Source: Chloroflexota bacterium (lineage in GTDB: Bacteria; Chloroflexota; Anaerolineae; Anaerolineales; Anaerolineaceae). From it: 64,000 bases of DNA. A program made the translations under genes and the position numbers. Position 1 is the first letter of the stretch. The number at the start of each line of letters is the position of its first letter. Of this stretch, positions 26,495 through 35,109 are shown one piece after another. The notes under the pieces are model-generated. The model was not told the origin of the DNA and ran no database searches. It worked only from the letters and a program-made list of their open reading frames with translations. The stretch covers positions 496,001-560,000 of the forward strand of contig JAKAFP010000001.1 of NCBI GenBank assembly GCA_021825925.1, given 5' to 3'.

Positions 26495-28117
26495 TTAATG
26501 CCTGGGAGTGAATTCCCTGATTTCCTGTAAGAATTGAATACCCTGAGATTCAAGCATATTTATCCGCTGGAGATAAGCTGCGCCAGTTAAAAGCTGCATA
26601 TTTACATCTGCGGCTTTCCGGTTTTCAGGGTTTTCAAGATAAGTGCCTCGCACCCAATCATTAAACGCGCCCATGGATGGACCGCACCAGATCTGGTAGT
26701 CCATTTCGCGGCCGGCTTCGCCAATGTTCGACCATCTTGAAGCCAATCCTAAATACCAACGAAAAATTAGAGCCATTTTGGCTTTTGGATTCTTTTCAGC
26801 GCGTTCAATTTGCTGCGGGTCGCGTACTGTGAAAAACTTTAAGCACTCCTCCCATACCTGGTCCAAGGTGAGTTTGAATATGGTGGATTCCAGTTTTTCA
26901 CGTTCCTGAATAGGGATATCGTCTATTGATTCATAACGAGAATAGATATCGAATAGTTTTTGAGCACGCATGGCGAACATGGTTCCACGTTTCAGTACCT
27001 GCACTTTTACGCCCATTTCAAACATGTCGCTCGCAGGAGCCATGGATACATCCGTCATTTCCATCTGGGAGAGAAGTTTCTTGGTGTGTGCGGATGCACC
27101 TGATTCCACGCATCCCTGGTTAATGGAGCCGGTAACGACGTAGGCAGCTCCCATTGTAAAGGCAGCCAACACGGATTCTGGTGTGGCAATACCGCCTGCT
27201 GCACCGATTCTTACCAAGTTTGGATAATTCCTTTCGGCTTGGACCTTATTACGCAGTCTGATGATGGCTGGCAAAACGCTGACCAGAGGGCGATTATCGG
27301 TGTGTCCGCCAGAATCTGCTTCCACGGTAATATCGTCTGCCATAGGAACTTCTCGGGCCAAAATTGACTGTTCTTCAGTTATTTTGCCTTCAGCTACCAG
27401 GGATTTCAACAGATCCTCTGCGGCCGGTTCCAAAAACTTGATTGCGACTTCTTTTCGTGAGACCTTGGCAATAATTCGATTGGTAATGGCAATGCTGCCG
27501 TCGTTGTTTCTGGAAAGGCCCGAGGCGCGGTAACGCACCAAGTTTTTGGTGATGGTGAGGTAAGCTGATGCTTCGATCTGCTTGATGTTATTTTTAAGAA
27601 ATAGATCTACCGTTCGTTCTTCCAAAGAAGGTTCAAAGGGACTGTTGATCAGATTGATCAAATAAGGTTGATCTTTTAAGGCATCTTTAATTTTGGATAT
27701 TCCAGTTTCAATGTTGTGAGGAAGTAATCCGCCTGCACCAAATGATCCCATTAACCCAGCTTGTCCCATGGCGATCACAAACTCGGCGGATGAGATTCCG
27801 TTTGCCATTGATCCGCCATACAGTGGATACTTGACGCCGTAAGTTTCTTGAAAGGAGGGGTCTCCAAAGCATTCAGGAGTGAAAGGTTGGCAGGCTGCTA
27901 AAACTTTCCATTCACTATTGGCTGAAGTCAAAGCGTATTCATGAGTAACGTAAAACTTGTCATCCATGCTTAATAGAATGAGTGGTTTTGAAAGATCCAA
28001 AAGACCTTTTACAAGTACATCTTGGTTGATTGGAATGGGAGTGCTGTTGCCAAGCCAAAACAAAGTGTTTGTTGTTTTATGTTCTTTTTGTTTTACAGTG
28101 AATAATGAGTTGTTCAT
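26495..28117 (-). CDS. pfaD: PfaD-family trans-acting enoyl reductase
   Basis: 540 residues, FMN-dependent TIM-barrel protein of the 2-nitropropane-dioxygenase/PfaD group, which provides enoyl reduction to PUFA and polyketide synthases. Visible landmarks are YPLYGGSMANGISSAEFVIA, GQAGLMGSFGAGGL, NLINSPFEPSLEE, ADSGGHTDNRPLVSVLPAI, RIGAAGGIATPESVLAAFT, MGAAYVVTGSINQ and GCVESGASAHTKKL. The C-terminus has the long PfaD extension (WYLGLASRWSN, WCGPSMGAFNDWVRGT). ATG 28117 is used; a GTG two codons earlier is possible. It is encoded opposite the synthase and PPTase genes, tail to tail. Confidence 0.92.
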   Translation of the reverse strand: MNNSLFTVKQKEHKTTNTLFWLGNSTPIPINQDVLVKGLLDLSKPLILLSMDDKFYVTHEYALTSANSEWKVLAACQPFTPECFGDPSFQETYGVKYPLYGGSMANGISSAEFVIAMGQAGLMGSFGAGGLLPHNIETGISKIKDALKDQPYLINLINSPFEPSLEERTVDLFLKNNIKQIEASAYLTITKNLVRYRASGLSRNNDGSIAITNRIIAKVSRKEVAIKFLEPAAEDLLKSLVAEGKITEEQSILAREVPMADDITVEADSGGHTDNRPLVSVLPAIIRLRNKVQAERNYPNLVRIGAAGGIATPESVLAAFTMGAAYVVTGSINQGCVESGASAHTKKLLSQMEMTDVSMAPASDMFEMGVKVQVLKRGTMFAMRAQKLFDIYSRYESIDDIPIQEREKLESTIFKLTLDQVWEECLKFFTVRDPQQIERAEKNPKAKMALIFRWYLGLASRWSNIGEAGREMDYQIWCGPSMGAFNDWVRGTYLENPENRKAADVNMQLLTGAAYLQRINMLESQGIQFLQEIREFTPRH

Positions 28118-28699
28118 AGACACACCAATGATTTCCTTTTTATGTTTAACACAAGAATCGGTTTTTGGTGCGTATTGTTTTTGACAAACCTGGCTAGCTG
28201 ATCAGTGGATGACTCATCCTATTGACAGGATTTATTTTGCTGCCTGACTTATCCTGGACGTGAACGAGTCCATCAGTGAAGAAATCCTTTCTTTTTTTGC
28301 GATCACAATTGCGATCCAAAAAAGATTGGTAAAGTGGGATCAGGTTTCAATGGGGAAAACTTTTTATAGTAGTGATAAAAGGATGGCGCAAAAAGAAGCA
28401 CCCTCTTTTTTTGGGTCAACCAAAAAGATTATTATTAATCCACACGAAGGCCAACGACATCTTGCACGAAAAATTTATGCCGCGCCTAAAATTTATGACT
28501 GTCAGTGTCTTGATGAATCCTGACTCTTTATTACCTAATGTTTTTTATTTGTTTGCCAACCCGTTTTCTCTCCAGAATTTAGTCTATTTTTATTACAAAT
28601 CAGACAAAAAAGAGCATAATATAATTACCTTATTGCCTGATCATTTAAAACCCAATTTCATCATCGGCAATTCTTTTAGAGGTGCGGGACCATTAAATA
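28118..28699. other. 582-bp intergenic region, divergent promoters expected
   Basis: This gap separates the divergent pfaD-type and GGDEF genes. Short open frames here (87 and 119 codons) have no ribosome sites and no protein-like composition, so I do not call them. A TTGACA at 28224-28229 and a TATAAT at 28620-28625 are present on the + strand but not at matching spacing. I see no clear structured RNA. Confidence 0.4.
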
Positions 28700-30163
28700 A
28701 TGAAAAATCCATTATCCGACTTCAAATTTGAAAAAGAGGAAGAAAAACGCATTGCGCGTTTGGTCTCGATCCTAATTTATATTTCGTGGGGCACGTACGC
28801 TTTTGCCATTCTCTTTGGTGTCTATTTTAAAGATTGGTCACTGGTTTTTGTGACCTTGGCTGGCTGCGCTTTGCTTGTCATCCCTTTTGTAATGATCAAG
28901 GTTGGACAACTGCATTTTAGTAGTTTTGTTCTGGTATTAAGTGCGTTATTCACAGTTACTTTCATCGCTACCATTGGGCAAGGTATTCGCGATCTGGCCA
29001 TGATCGCTCTACCTATAGTTTTGATATTTGCGGGATTAACCCTTGATCGTCTGCGTTTTGCCATAAGTGTTGCCACGACTTTGCTTGCCATCAGTTGGTT
29101 GGCAATTGGTGAAAACATGGAATGGTTTCATCCCAAACCCTTTGTTGGTACGGGAGCCAATTGGGTTACCCTGGTGATGGTAGGCATTCTGCTGGTGGTC
29201 GCTGCAATAGCTGTGGATTTGCTGGCTCAAAACACGAGGAAGAATCTTTTACAAGCTCAAACCGAAATTGCCCAGCGGGTTCAAACCGAGCAGGAATTAA
29301 GAGAGAAGGAATTCCAATATCACAACTTGGCAGATTCCGGGATCGCCTTGATCTGGACCTCAGGAACTGATAAATTGTGCAATTATTTCAATCTACCCTG
29401 GTTAAGGTTTACCGGTCGAACTTTGGAGCAGGAATTAGGCAATGGCTGGGCTGAAGGCGTTCACCCTGACGATTTTGAGCAATGTTTGAAAATTTATGTG
29501 ACGGCATTTGACAAGCGCGAAAAATTTGATATGGAATACCGCCTGCGCCACGTGAGCGGAGAATACCGCTGGATCCAGGATTTGGGTACGCCAACTTATA
29601 ACAGCAGCGGTGAATTTGTGGGATACATTGGGCACTGTTTCGATATTACCGAACGAAAAAAACTCGAAGAACAACTTCGTTATCAGAGCAGCCGTGATGC
29701 CATGACCGGTCTCTATAACCGTAATTTCTTTGAGGTCGAATTGGCGCGCTTTGAGCAAAGCAGGGATTACCCCATGAGTATCATTATGGCGGATATTGAT
29801 GGTCTGAAATACACCAATGACACCAGGGGGCACGCTGCAGGTGATGAGTTGTTGCGACAGGGATCTCAGATACTCAGTACTGTCATGCGCACGGGGGATA
29901 TTGTGGCGCGAATTGGAGGGGACGAATTTGCGGTTTTGCTTCCGAAAACTGATGCCGAAATGGTCAAAACAATCATAAAACGCATTAGAGACTCAATAGC
30001 AGAATACAATTCAGGGAAGACCGATCTGCCTCTGAGTATTTCATTGGGATGTGCCACCACTGAGATGTTTGATCTGATGAAAACGCTCAAATTTGCAGAC
30101 CAGAATATGTATGCCGACAAAATGAAACACAAGGTCAATCGTGAAGAAGTCGTAAATAACTAA
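28700..30163 (+). CDS. membrane PAS-GGDEF diguanylate cyclase
   Basis: 487 residues. About six membrane helices fill residues 20-180 (ISWGTYAFAILFGVYF, SLVFVTLAGCALLVIPFVMI, WVTLVMVGILLVVAAIAVDL), followed by a short coiled coil, a PAS domain (about 205-325; WLRFTGRTLEQELGNGW, VHPDDFEQCL, EYRWIQDLGTP, YIGHCFDITERKKLEEQ) and a GGDEF domain (about 330-485; DAMTGLYNRNFFEVEL, IMADIDGLKYTND, RIGGDEFAVLLP). The GGDEF signature is intact, so it should synthesise cyclic di-GMP. Two EAL-HDOD proteins are encoded about 10 kb away. Confidence 0.93.
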   Translation: MKNPLSDFKFEKEEEKRIARLVSILIYISWGTYAFAILFGVYFKDWSLVFVTLAGCALLVIPFVMIKVGQLHFSSFVLVLSALFTVTFIATIGQGIRDLAMIALPIVLIFAGLTLDRLRFAISVATTLLAISWLAIGENMEWFHPKPFVGTGANWVTLVMVGILLVVAAIAVDLLAQNTRKNLLQAQTEIAQRVQTEQELREKEFQYHNLADSGIALIWTSGTDKLCNYFNLPWLRFTGRTLEQELGNGWAEGVHPDDFEQCLKIYVTAFDKREKFDMEYRLRHVSGEYRWIQDLGTPTYNSSGEFVGYIGHCFDITERKKLEEQLRYQSSRDAMTGLYNRNFFEVELARFEQSRDYPMSIIMADIDGLKYTNDTRGHAAGDELLRQGSQILSTVMRTGDIVARIGGDEFAVLLPKTDAEMVKTIIKRIRDSIAEYNSGKTDLPLSISLGCATTEMFDLMKTLKFADQNMYADKMKHKVNREEVVNN

Positions 30164-30187
30164 TTACTCCTCGTGTCTACAAAAGAC

Positions 30188-31249
30188 CTAATATTGGGTG
30201 ACCAAATCTACTAACAAGGTAACGAAGGTTTTGAGATGGGCATCAATACGGCCGGGGAAAGTCGTATCAATGTAATTGATCGTGTCATATTCCGTGTGCC
30301 TGATCTCACCATCCACCCCATATTGGGGATCAACCTGTACCATGCCGTCTGGCGACAAGTCCCAGTTGGTGGCTTCAAAATAGGCGTAAGGGATGTTGGA
30401 TTTCTCGAATGCATCAAAATCTGAACATTCGCATGGCGTTCCATCCTCGTTGAACATATCCTCGTCTGTTTTTCCTTCCACTTTCAAACCCCGTTTTTGT
30501 GCGTCTTTAAGCAGCCAGTCACGCATGCTGCCAGGACCCTCATTGCCGTAGACGTATGATTTATCTCCAGCGATCAAACAATCCAGGTTAACCATGCCAA
30601 TGATGTTCTTTAACTCATTGCGGCTCAATTCATCCACATAATTGGCTGAACCCCAAAGGCCCTCCTCTTCGGCTCCAAAGGCTGCAAATACAATGGTGTA
30701 GGGTGTTTGAACATTGGCGACCCATTGTGCGGCTTCCAACAGCACTGCCACACCTGAAGCGTTGTCATCCGCGCCCTGGCTGCCGTCATCATCCACGGAA
30801 TCGTAATGCGCACCGATAATGATCTGTTGATCTGAAAGGCCTTGTTTGATGGCAATAATATTGGATGACCCAAAACTTGCACCTTCATAATCATCATAGG
30901 CAGTGAACCATTGGGTTTGGGTGGTGTAACCAAATTCCTCGAATTTGGCTTGAATAAAATCCGCAGCGCTGGTCTCATTGCCAGTACCGGCAAGCCGGTC
31001 GCCAATTTCGCCTGCAAGTACTTCCAAATAAGCCCGGGCGCTTGTGCCAAAATCGGGCTGTGGCAGGGTCTCTGTTGCCAAAGGGAGAGTGTCTGTTTCA
31101 AGGGTGACGGCTTCGGGTTCGGCGGGAACTGGGCTGACGATCTCCACTTCTTGAACTTGCTGATCACCTGACTTAAAAGCTGAAAAAAGGATGCAGGCAG
31201 TGCAGAAAAAGAGACCTATCAGGATGGATAAATAGCGGATTGTCTTCAT
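30188..31249 (-). CDS. M28-family zinc aminopeptidase, exported
   Basis: 353 residues. An N-terminal hydrophobic segment (YLSILIGLFFCTACILF) acts as signal or anchor, followed by a Pro/Thr-rich linker to about residue 65 and then an M28 domain. Co-catalytic zinc motifs are seen: IIIGAHYDSVDDD, GADDNASGVAVLLEAA, FAAFGAEEEGLWGS, VNLDC and a final His in IRHTEYDT. It should cleave N-terminal residues from peptides outside the cytoplasm. ATG 31249 follows GGAG; the TTG four codons upstream is part of that box. Convergent with the GGDEF gene (24-bp gap). Confidence 0.9.
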   Translation of the reverse strand: MKTIRYLSILIGLFFCTACILFSAFKSGDQQVQEVEIVSPVPAEPEAVTLETDTLPLATETLPQPDFGTSARAYLEVLAGEIGDRLAGTGNETSAADFIQAKFEEFGYTTQTQWFTAYDDYEGASFGSSNIIAIKQGLSDQQIIIGAHYDSVDDDGSQGADDNASGVAVLLEAAQWVANVQTPYTIVFAAFGAEEEGLWGSANYVDELSRNELKNIIGMVNLDCLIAGDKSYVYGNEGPGSMRDWLLKDAQKRGLKVEGKTDEDMFNEDGTPCECSDFDAFEKSNIPYAYFEATNWDLSPDGMVQVDPQYGVDGEIRHTEYDTINYIDTTFPGRIDAHLKTFVTLLVDLVTQY

Positions 31250-31360
31250 TTTGATCTCCAAGGGTTTGGAAGATTATCTAAGAACATTATAGCGATTTAT
31301 TCAAATTCCACATTCGAACCTCGATAAAACTGGCAAAAGCGGTTACCATTAACCTTTGGA

Positions 31361-32344
31361 ATGAAATCAGAGATGACTCAAAAACGATTGCTGATCTACG
31401 GTGATGTCGAAATGGACATCCTGCTTAAAACTGATTCGGCCGAGGCGGAAGCACACGATGTTAAAGTGGATGACATCAGTTTTTCGCCCGGAGGATCTGC
31501 AGCCAATTGCGCGGCCATTGCCGGCAGCCTCGGCCAGCCCGTAACTTTTTTGGGCAGCCTTGGCAGCGACACTTGGACGGATCCGCTCTTAAAGGACTTT
31601 TGCAAGTTCAAGGTCAACACCCGCTATTTGAAAAGATCCACCGGCAAAACCGGAACATGCGTGGCAATCGTGGATGCAGCCGGTGAACGCAAGTTCCATT
31701 CTTATCGCGGGGTTAATGAATCCGATCCACCCGGTCAGCCTCCTCAAACACTCTGGAAAACCCATCACTGTCTGCATCTTTCGGGCTACTGTTTTCAGCA
31801 GCCCAATTCACGACAGACCGCATGGAACCTTTTATTAGAAGCAAAACGGAATGGGTTGGCTGTGTCTCTTGATCCCTCCCACCTTTTTTCAAAACAATCC
31901 GGCAGCGAGATGGATGATTTATTGGCCAATTTGGATTTCATTTTTCCCAACCTGGATGAAGCTGAGCATCTCAGCGGTGAGCAGGATCCGCTCAAGGCCG
32001 CCAGGGTTTTACGCGGGCGGGGCGTCAAAACGGTCATGGTCACGCTGGGCAGCAATGGTTGCCTCTTATCCACACAGGGTATTGAAGAATATATCAAGAT
32101 GAATCCCATAGAAGCTGTGGTGGATACCACCGGCGCAGGCGACGCCTTTTGCGGTGGTTTTCTGACTGGCTGGTTGAATGGGCTGGGGCTGCTTCAATCC
32201 TGCAAATTGGGTTGTGCGGCGGCCGCCCATATTGTCACCCGCATGGGAGCCCATGAGCAGGCGCCCACGCTTTCAGATCTGAAGGCGATCATGCTGCGGA
32301 ACCGTGAATTAGAGTTGGTTAATCTTGTTGATAAATGGTCATGA
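31361..32344 (+). CDS. psuK: PfkB-family kinase, probable pseudouridine kinase
   Basis: 327 residues of the ribokinase/PfkB family. N-terminal substrate motifs are RLLIYGDVEMDILLKT and SFSPGGSAANCAAIAGSLG; the C-terminal signature VDTTGAGDAFCGGFLTGWL contains the catalytic Asp and anion hole. Specificity is inferred from the next gene, an unmistakable pseudouridine-5'-phosphate glycosidase: PsuK phosphorylates pseudouridine at C5' and PsuG then splits it. A second ATG four codons in is also possible as start. It might instead phosphorylate another nucleoside or sugar. Confidence 0.82.
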   Translation: MKSEMTQKRLLIYGDVEMDILLKTDSAEAEAHDVKVDDISFSPGGSAANCAAIAGSLGQPVTFLGSLGSDTWTDPLLKDFCKFKVNTRYLKRSTGKTGTCVAIVDAAGERKFHSYRGVNESDPPGQPPQTLWKTHHCLHLSGYCFQQPNSRQTAWNLLLEAKRNGLAVSLDPSHLFSKQSGSEMDDLLANLDFIFPNLDEAEHLSGEQDPLKAARVLRGRGVKTVMVTLGSNGCLLSTQGIEEYIKMNPIEAVVDTTGAGDAFCGGFLTGWLNGLGLLQSCKLGCAAAAHIVTRMGAHEQAPTLSDLKAIMLRNRELELVNLVDKWS

Positions 32345-32429
32345 ACGATTCGGTTCATGATATAAACCATATCCAGTAAAGAAATATTTGACAAATTACC
32401 CCATTGACGAATGGTAAAACGGAGAAGAA

Positions 32430-33365
32430 ATGAATAAAAAAGAGATCGAGATCAGACAAGATGTAGCCGAGGGGCTGCGGACCGGCGCCCCGATTGTAGC
32501 ATTGGAATCCACCATTATTGCTCACGGTATGCCTTACCCCCAGAACATGGAAACCGCTCTGGCCGTTGAAGAGATCGTACGCCAATCCGGTGCCATCCCG
32601 GCCACCATCGCCATTCGTGATGGCAGGATAAAGGTCGGCCTGACCCATGAAGAGATCGAATGGATCGCCACGGACACCCACGTGCTTAAAGCCAGCGACC
32701 GTGATATCCCTTTTATTTTGGCGCGCAAACTTTCTGCGGCCACCACGGTCAGCGCCAGTCTGGCCATCGCCTCTGCGGTCGGGATCAATGTGTTTGTTAC
32801 TGGCGGCATCGGCGGCGTGGGTCCTGATGGATACAAGTCACTGGATATTTCCTCTGATCTGATCGCCCTGGCGGATTATCCCTGTATCACGGTTTGCGCC
32901 GGCGCCAAAGCCTTCATGGATATCCCCGCCACGCTGGAATACCTTGAAACCAATCGTGTTTGTGTCGTGGGCTACCAAACGCCTAATTTTCCGCTCTTCT
33001 ATACCCGCGGAAGCCACTATAAACTGGATTGGTCCGCAGAAACCCCCGAAGAAGTGGCCGAGATTTTCAAGGCCAAACTGCATCACGATCATAAAGGCGG
33101 CTTGCTGGTCGGTGTGGCGCTCCCAGATGAAGACGCACTCTCTTATGAAGAAACCCGCTATGCCATTGATGTCGCACTTGCCGAAATCAACGCAAAAGGC
33201 ATTGTGGGCAAAGAAGTCACCCCGTTTATTCTGGCTGCCATTAAAAAGGAAACTGGTGGAAAAAGCCTGACTGCCAATATTGCCTTGATCAAAAATAACG
33301 CCCAGGTCGGCGGCAAAATTGCCGCGGTATTGGCTCAAAAACTGATAAAGACACGTTCCATATAA
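32430..33365 (+). CDS. psuG: pseudouridine-5'-phosphate glycosidase
   Basis: 311 residues. Cleaves the C-C bond of pseudouridine 5'-phosphate to uracil and ribose-5-phosphate. Family signatures along the whole length are PIVALESTIIAHGMPYPQN, IAIRDGRIKVGL, SAATTVSASLAIASAVGI, VFVTGGIGGVG, VCAGAKAFMDIPATLEYLET, VVGYQTPNFPLFYTRGS, GLLVGVALPDEDAL and GKEVTPFILAAIKKETGGKS with SLTANIALIKNNA. A GGAG box precedes the start. It follows the kinase by 85 bp on the same strand, forming the known nucleoside-salvage pair. Confidence 0.97.
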   Translation: MNKKEIEIRQDVAEGLRTGAPIVALESTIIAHGMPYPQNMETALAVEEIVRQSGAIPATIAIRDGRIKVGLTHEEIEWIATDTHVLKASDRDIPFILARKLSAATTVSASLAIASAVGINVFVTGGIGGVGPDGYKSLDISSDLIALADYPCITVCAGAKAFMDIPATLEYLETNRVCVVGYQTPNFPLFYTRGSHYKLDWSAETPEEVAEIFKAKLHHDHKGGLLVGVALPDEDALSYEETRYAIDVALAEINAKGIVGKEVTPFILAAIKKETGGKSLTANIALIKNNAQVGGKIAAVLAQKLIKTRSI

Positions 33366-33429
33366 TCGTTCCAAATTCGTGCGTCAACACGGTTATAATT
33401 GGAAATCACTTTGAAAAGCTGGAGGAAAC

Positions 33430-33630
33430 ATGCATCACATCCTTTTGAATTTAAAATATCTTGACCCCGGTTCAGGCAGTTTATTGGTTCAATTGATCGC
33501 CGCTGGTCTCGTTGGCGGCTTCGGAATTTTGGTCAAGGTCTTTTGGGGCCGTATCAAAGCCTTCTTTAAAGGTGAAAAATACGTACCGCCTGCTCCTGAA
33601 ACCGACGAAGACGACCAAGACGAGGCGTAA
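33430..33630 (+). CDS. small membrane protein
   Basis: 66 residues. One membrane segment (LLVQLIAAGLVGGFGILVKV), then a basic stretch (WGRIKAFFKGEKY) and an acidic tail (ETDEDDQDEA). A strong GGAGGA box at 33421-33426 supports translation. Its stop overlaps the start of the methyltransferase gene (TAATG), so the two are coupled. The N-terminal YLDPGSGSLL is a motif I associate with short uncharacterised membrane proteins; no function can be given. Confidence 0.8.
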   Translation: MHHILLNLKYLDPGSGSLLVQLIAAGLVGGFGILVKVFWGRIKAFFKGEKYVPPAPETDEDDQDEA

Positions 33631-35009
33631 TGAACGAAGCCAGGGTTTCCTCTTCCTTCCGCGACCCCAGTGGATTTCTATTCACGCGTAAAGGTGTCCT
33701 TTATCGGCAGGTGAATCAATCCTGTGCCAAGGCTTTTGACAAGTTCATCACCTCAGGGTTGTATGAAGAACTCACCCAACGGGGTTGGCTGGTGGCGCAC
33801 AAGGAAGTGGATGTAAAAGCAGATGACGAAGCGATCGCTTATCGTGTTTTGCAACCTGACCTCGTCCCCTTTATTTCCTATCCCTACGAATGGAGTTTTT
33901 CTCAATTAAAAGACGCAGCCCTGCTAACTCTTGAGATCAACAAGCTTGCCCTGGGCAAGGGTATGATCCTAAAGGATGCCAGTGCGTTTAATATCCAATT
34001 CGTGGATGGCAAGCCCATTCTGATTGACACCCTTTCATTTGATATCTACCGCAAGGGTTCCGCCTGGGATGGTTACCGCCAATTCTGTCAGCATTTTCTG
34101 GCTCCCCTGGCGCTCGCCTCTCATGTGGATGTGCGTTTCATGCAGTTGAGCAAGAATTTCATTGACGGCATTCCGCTTGATCTGGCCAGCCGCTTGCTGC
34201 CCGGCAAGACCCGTTTTGGCCTTTCCGGTCTGAATATCCACATTCACATGCACGCCCGTGTACAGCGCGAATATGCTGACAAACAAACCACCCAAAACAA
34301 TGCCGCCTTGCTCACCAAGGAATCACTGCTCAACATGCTCAAGGGTTTAAGCCAGACCATTGAAAAACTGACCTGGCAGCCCAAGGGGACTGAATGGGGC
34401 GATTATTACAGTGCCACCAATTATTCCGATGACTCTCTGCGGTTGAAGGGAGAAGTGGTGGGCGGCTTTATTGAAAAAGCCAAGCCCTCCAAAGTTTGGG
34501 ATCTCGGAGCAAACAACGGACTTTTTAGCCGCGAGGCTGCCAAACGCGGCATATTTACAGTCGCCAGCGACATTGACCCTGCTGCCGTGGAGAAGAATTA
34601 CCTCACCATTAAAGCCCACAATGAGAAGAATTTAATGCCCCTGGTGATGGATTTAACCAATCCCAGCCCGGCTATCGGATGGGCCAATCAGGAACGCGAT
34701 TCTTTCAATGGACGCGGACCGGTGGATTTGATTCTTGCGCTGGCTTTGATCCACCATCTGGCCATCTCAAATAACCTGCCTCTCGACTCCATCGCGGATT
34801 ATTTCGCTTCCATCGCCGAATGGGCAGTGGTCGAGTTTGTTCCCAAGAGCGATTCGCAAGTTAAACGTCTGCTGGCCACCCGCAAGGACATCTTTGACCA
34901 TTACACCGAAGAAGGGTTTGAAGCCGCCTTCAGCCGGGTTTTCAAGATCGCTGAAAAACAGCCGCTCGCAGGCAGCGAAAGAACCCTGTACTTATTGAAA
35001 AAGAAATAA
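33630..35009 (+). CDS. class I SAM-dependent methyltransferase-like protein
   Basis: 459 residues. The N-terminal half (SFRDPSGFLFTRKGVLYRQV, GMILKDASAFNIQF, PILIDTLSFDIY) resembles proteins that place a nodulation/kinase-like fold ahead of a methyltransferase. The SAM-binding half has motif I in VWDLGANNGLFSREAAKRG, the acidic residue in VASDIDPAAVEKNYL and LILALALIHHL as motif IV. Coupled to the 66-residue membrane protein and facing a membrane sulfatase-fold gene, so a cell-surface role is possible. The substrate is unknown. Confidence 0.78.
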   Translation: MNEARVSSSFRDPSGFLFTRKGVLYRQVNQSCAKAFDKFITSGLYEELTQRGWLVAHKEVDVKADDEAIAYRVLQPDLVPFISYPYEWSFSQLKDAALLTLEINKLALGKGMILKDASAFNIQFVDGKPILIDTLSFDIYRKGSAWDGYRQFCQHFLAPLALASHVDVRFMQLSKNFIDGIPLDLASRLLPGKTRFGLSGLNIHIHMHARVQREYADKQTTQNNAALLTKESLLNMLKGLSQTIEKLTWQPKGTEWGDYYSATNYSDDSLRLKGEVVGGFIEKAKPSKVWDLGANNGLFSREAAKRGIFTVASDIDPAAVEKNYLTIKAHNEKNLMPLVMDLTNPSPAIGWANQERDSFNGRGPVDLILALALIHHLAISNNLPLDSIADYFASIAEWAVVEFVPKSDSQVKRLLATRKDIFDHYTEEGFEAAFSRVFKIAEKQPLAGSERTLYLLKKK

Positions 35010-35025
35010 ACAGTGCAAATAAACT

Positions 35026-35066
35026 CAGACCCCCGCAGATTCAATCTTTGGGGGTCTGTTTTTTTT
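35026..35066 (+). terminator. intrinsic terminator of the methyltransferase operon
   Basis: CAGACCCCC (35026-35034) pairs with GGGGGTCTG (35050-35058), followed by eight T. Confidence 0.92.
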
Positions 35067-35109
35067 ATGAGGAGGATTTTTCTATACTATCCGGCTTCTG
35101 AGGTTAGGA

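Noticed and set aside
28260-28731. Two overlapping open frames (87 and 119 codons) before the GGDEF gene
   Set aside because: No ribosome sites, no recognisable domain, and the second runs into the start of the GGDEF gene in another frame.
32838-33374. A 178-codon open frame on the - strand
   Set aside because: It is antisense to psuG, which is unambiguous.
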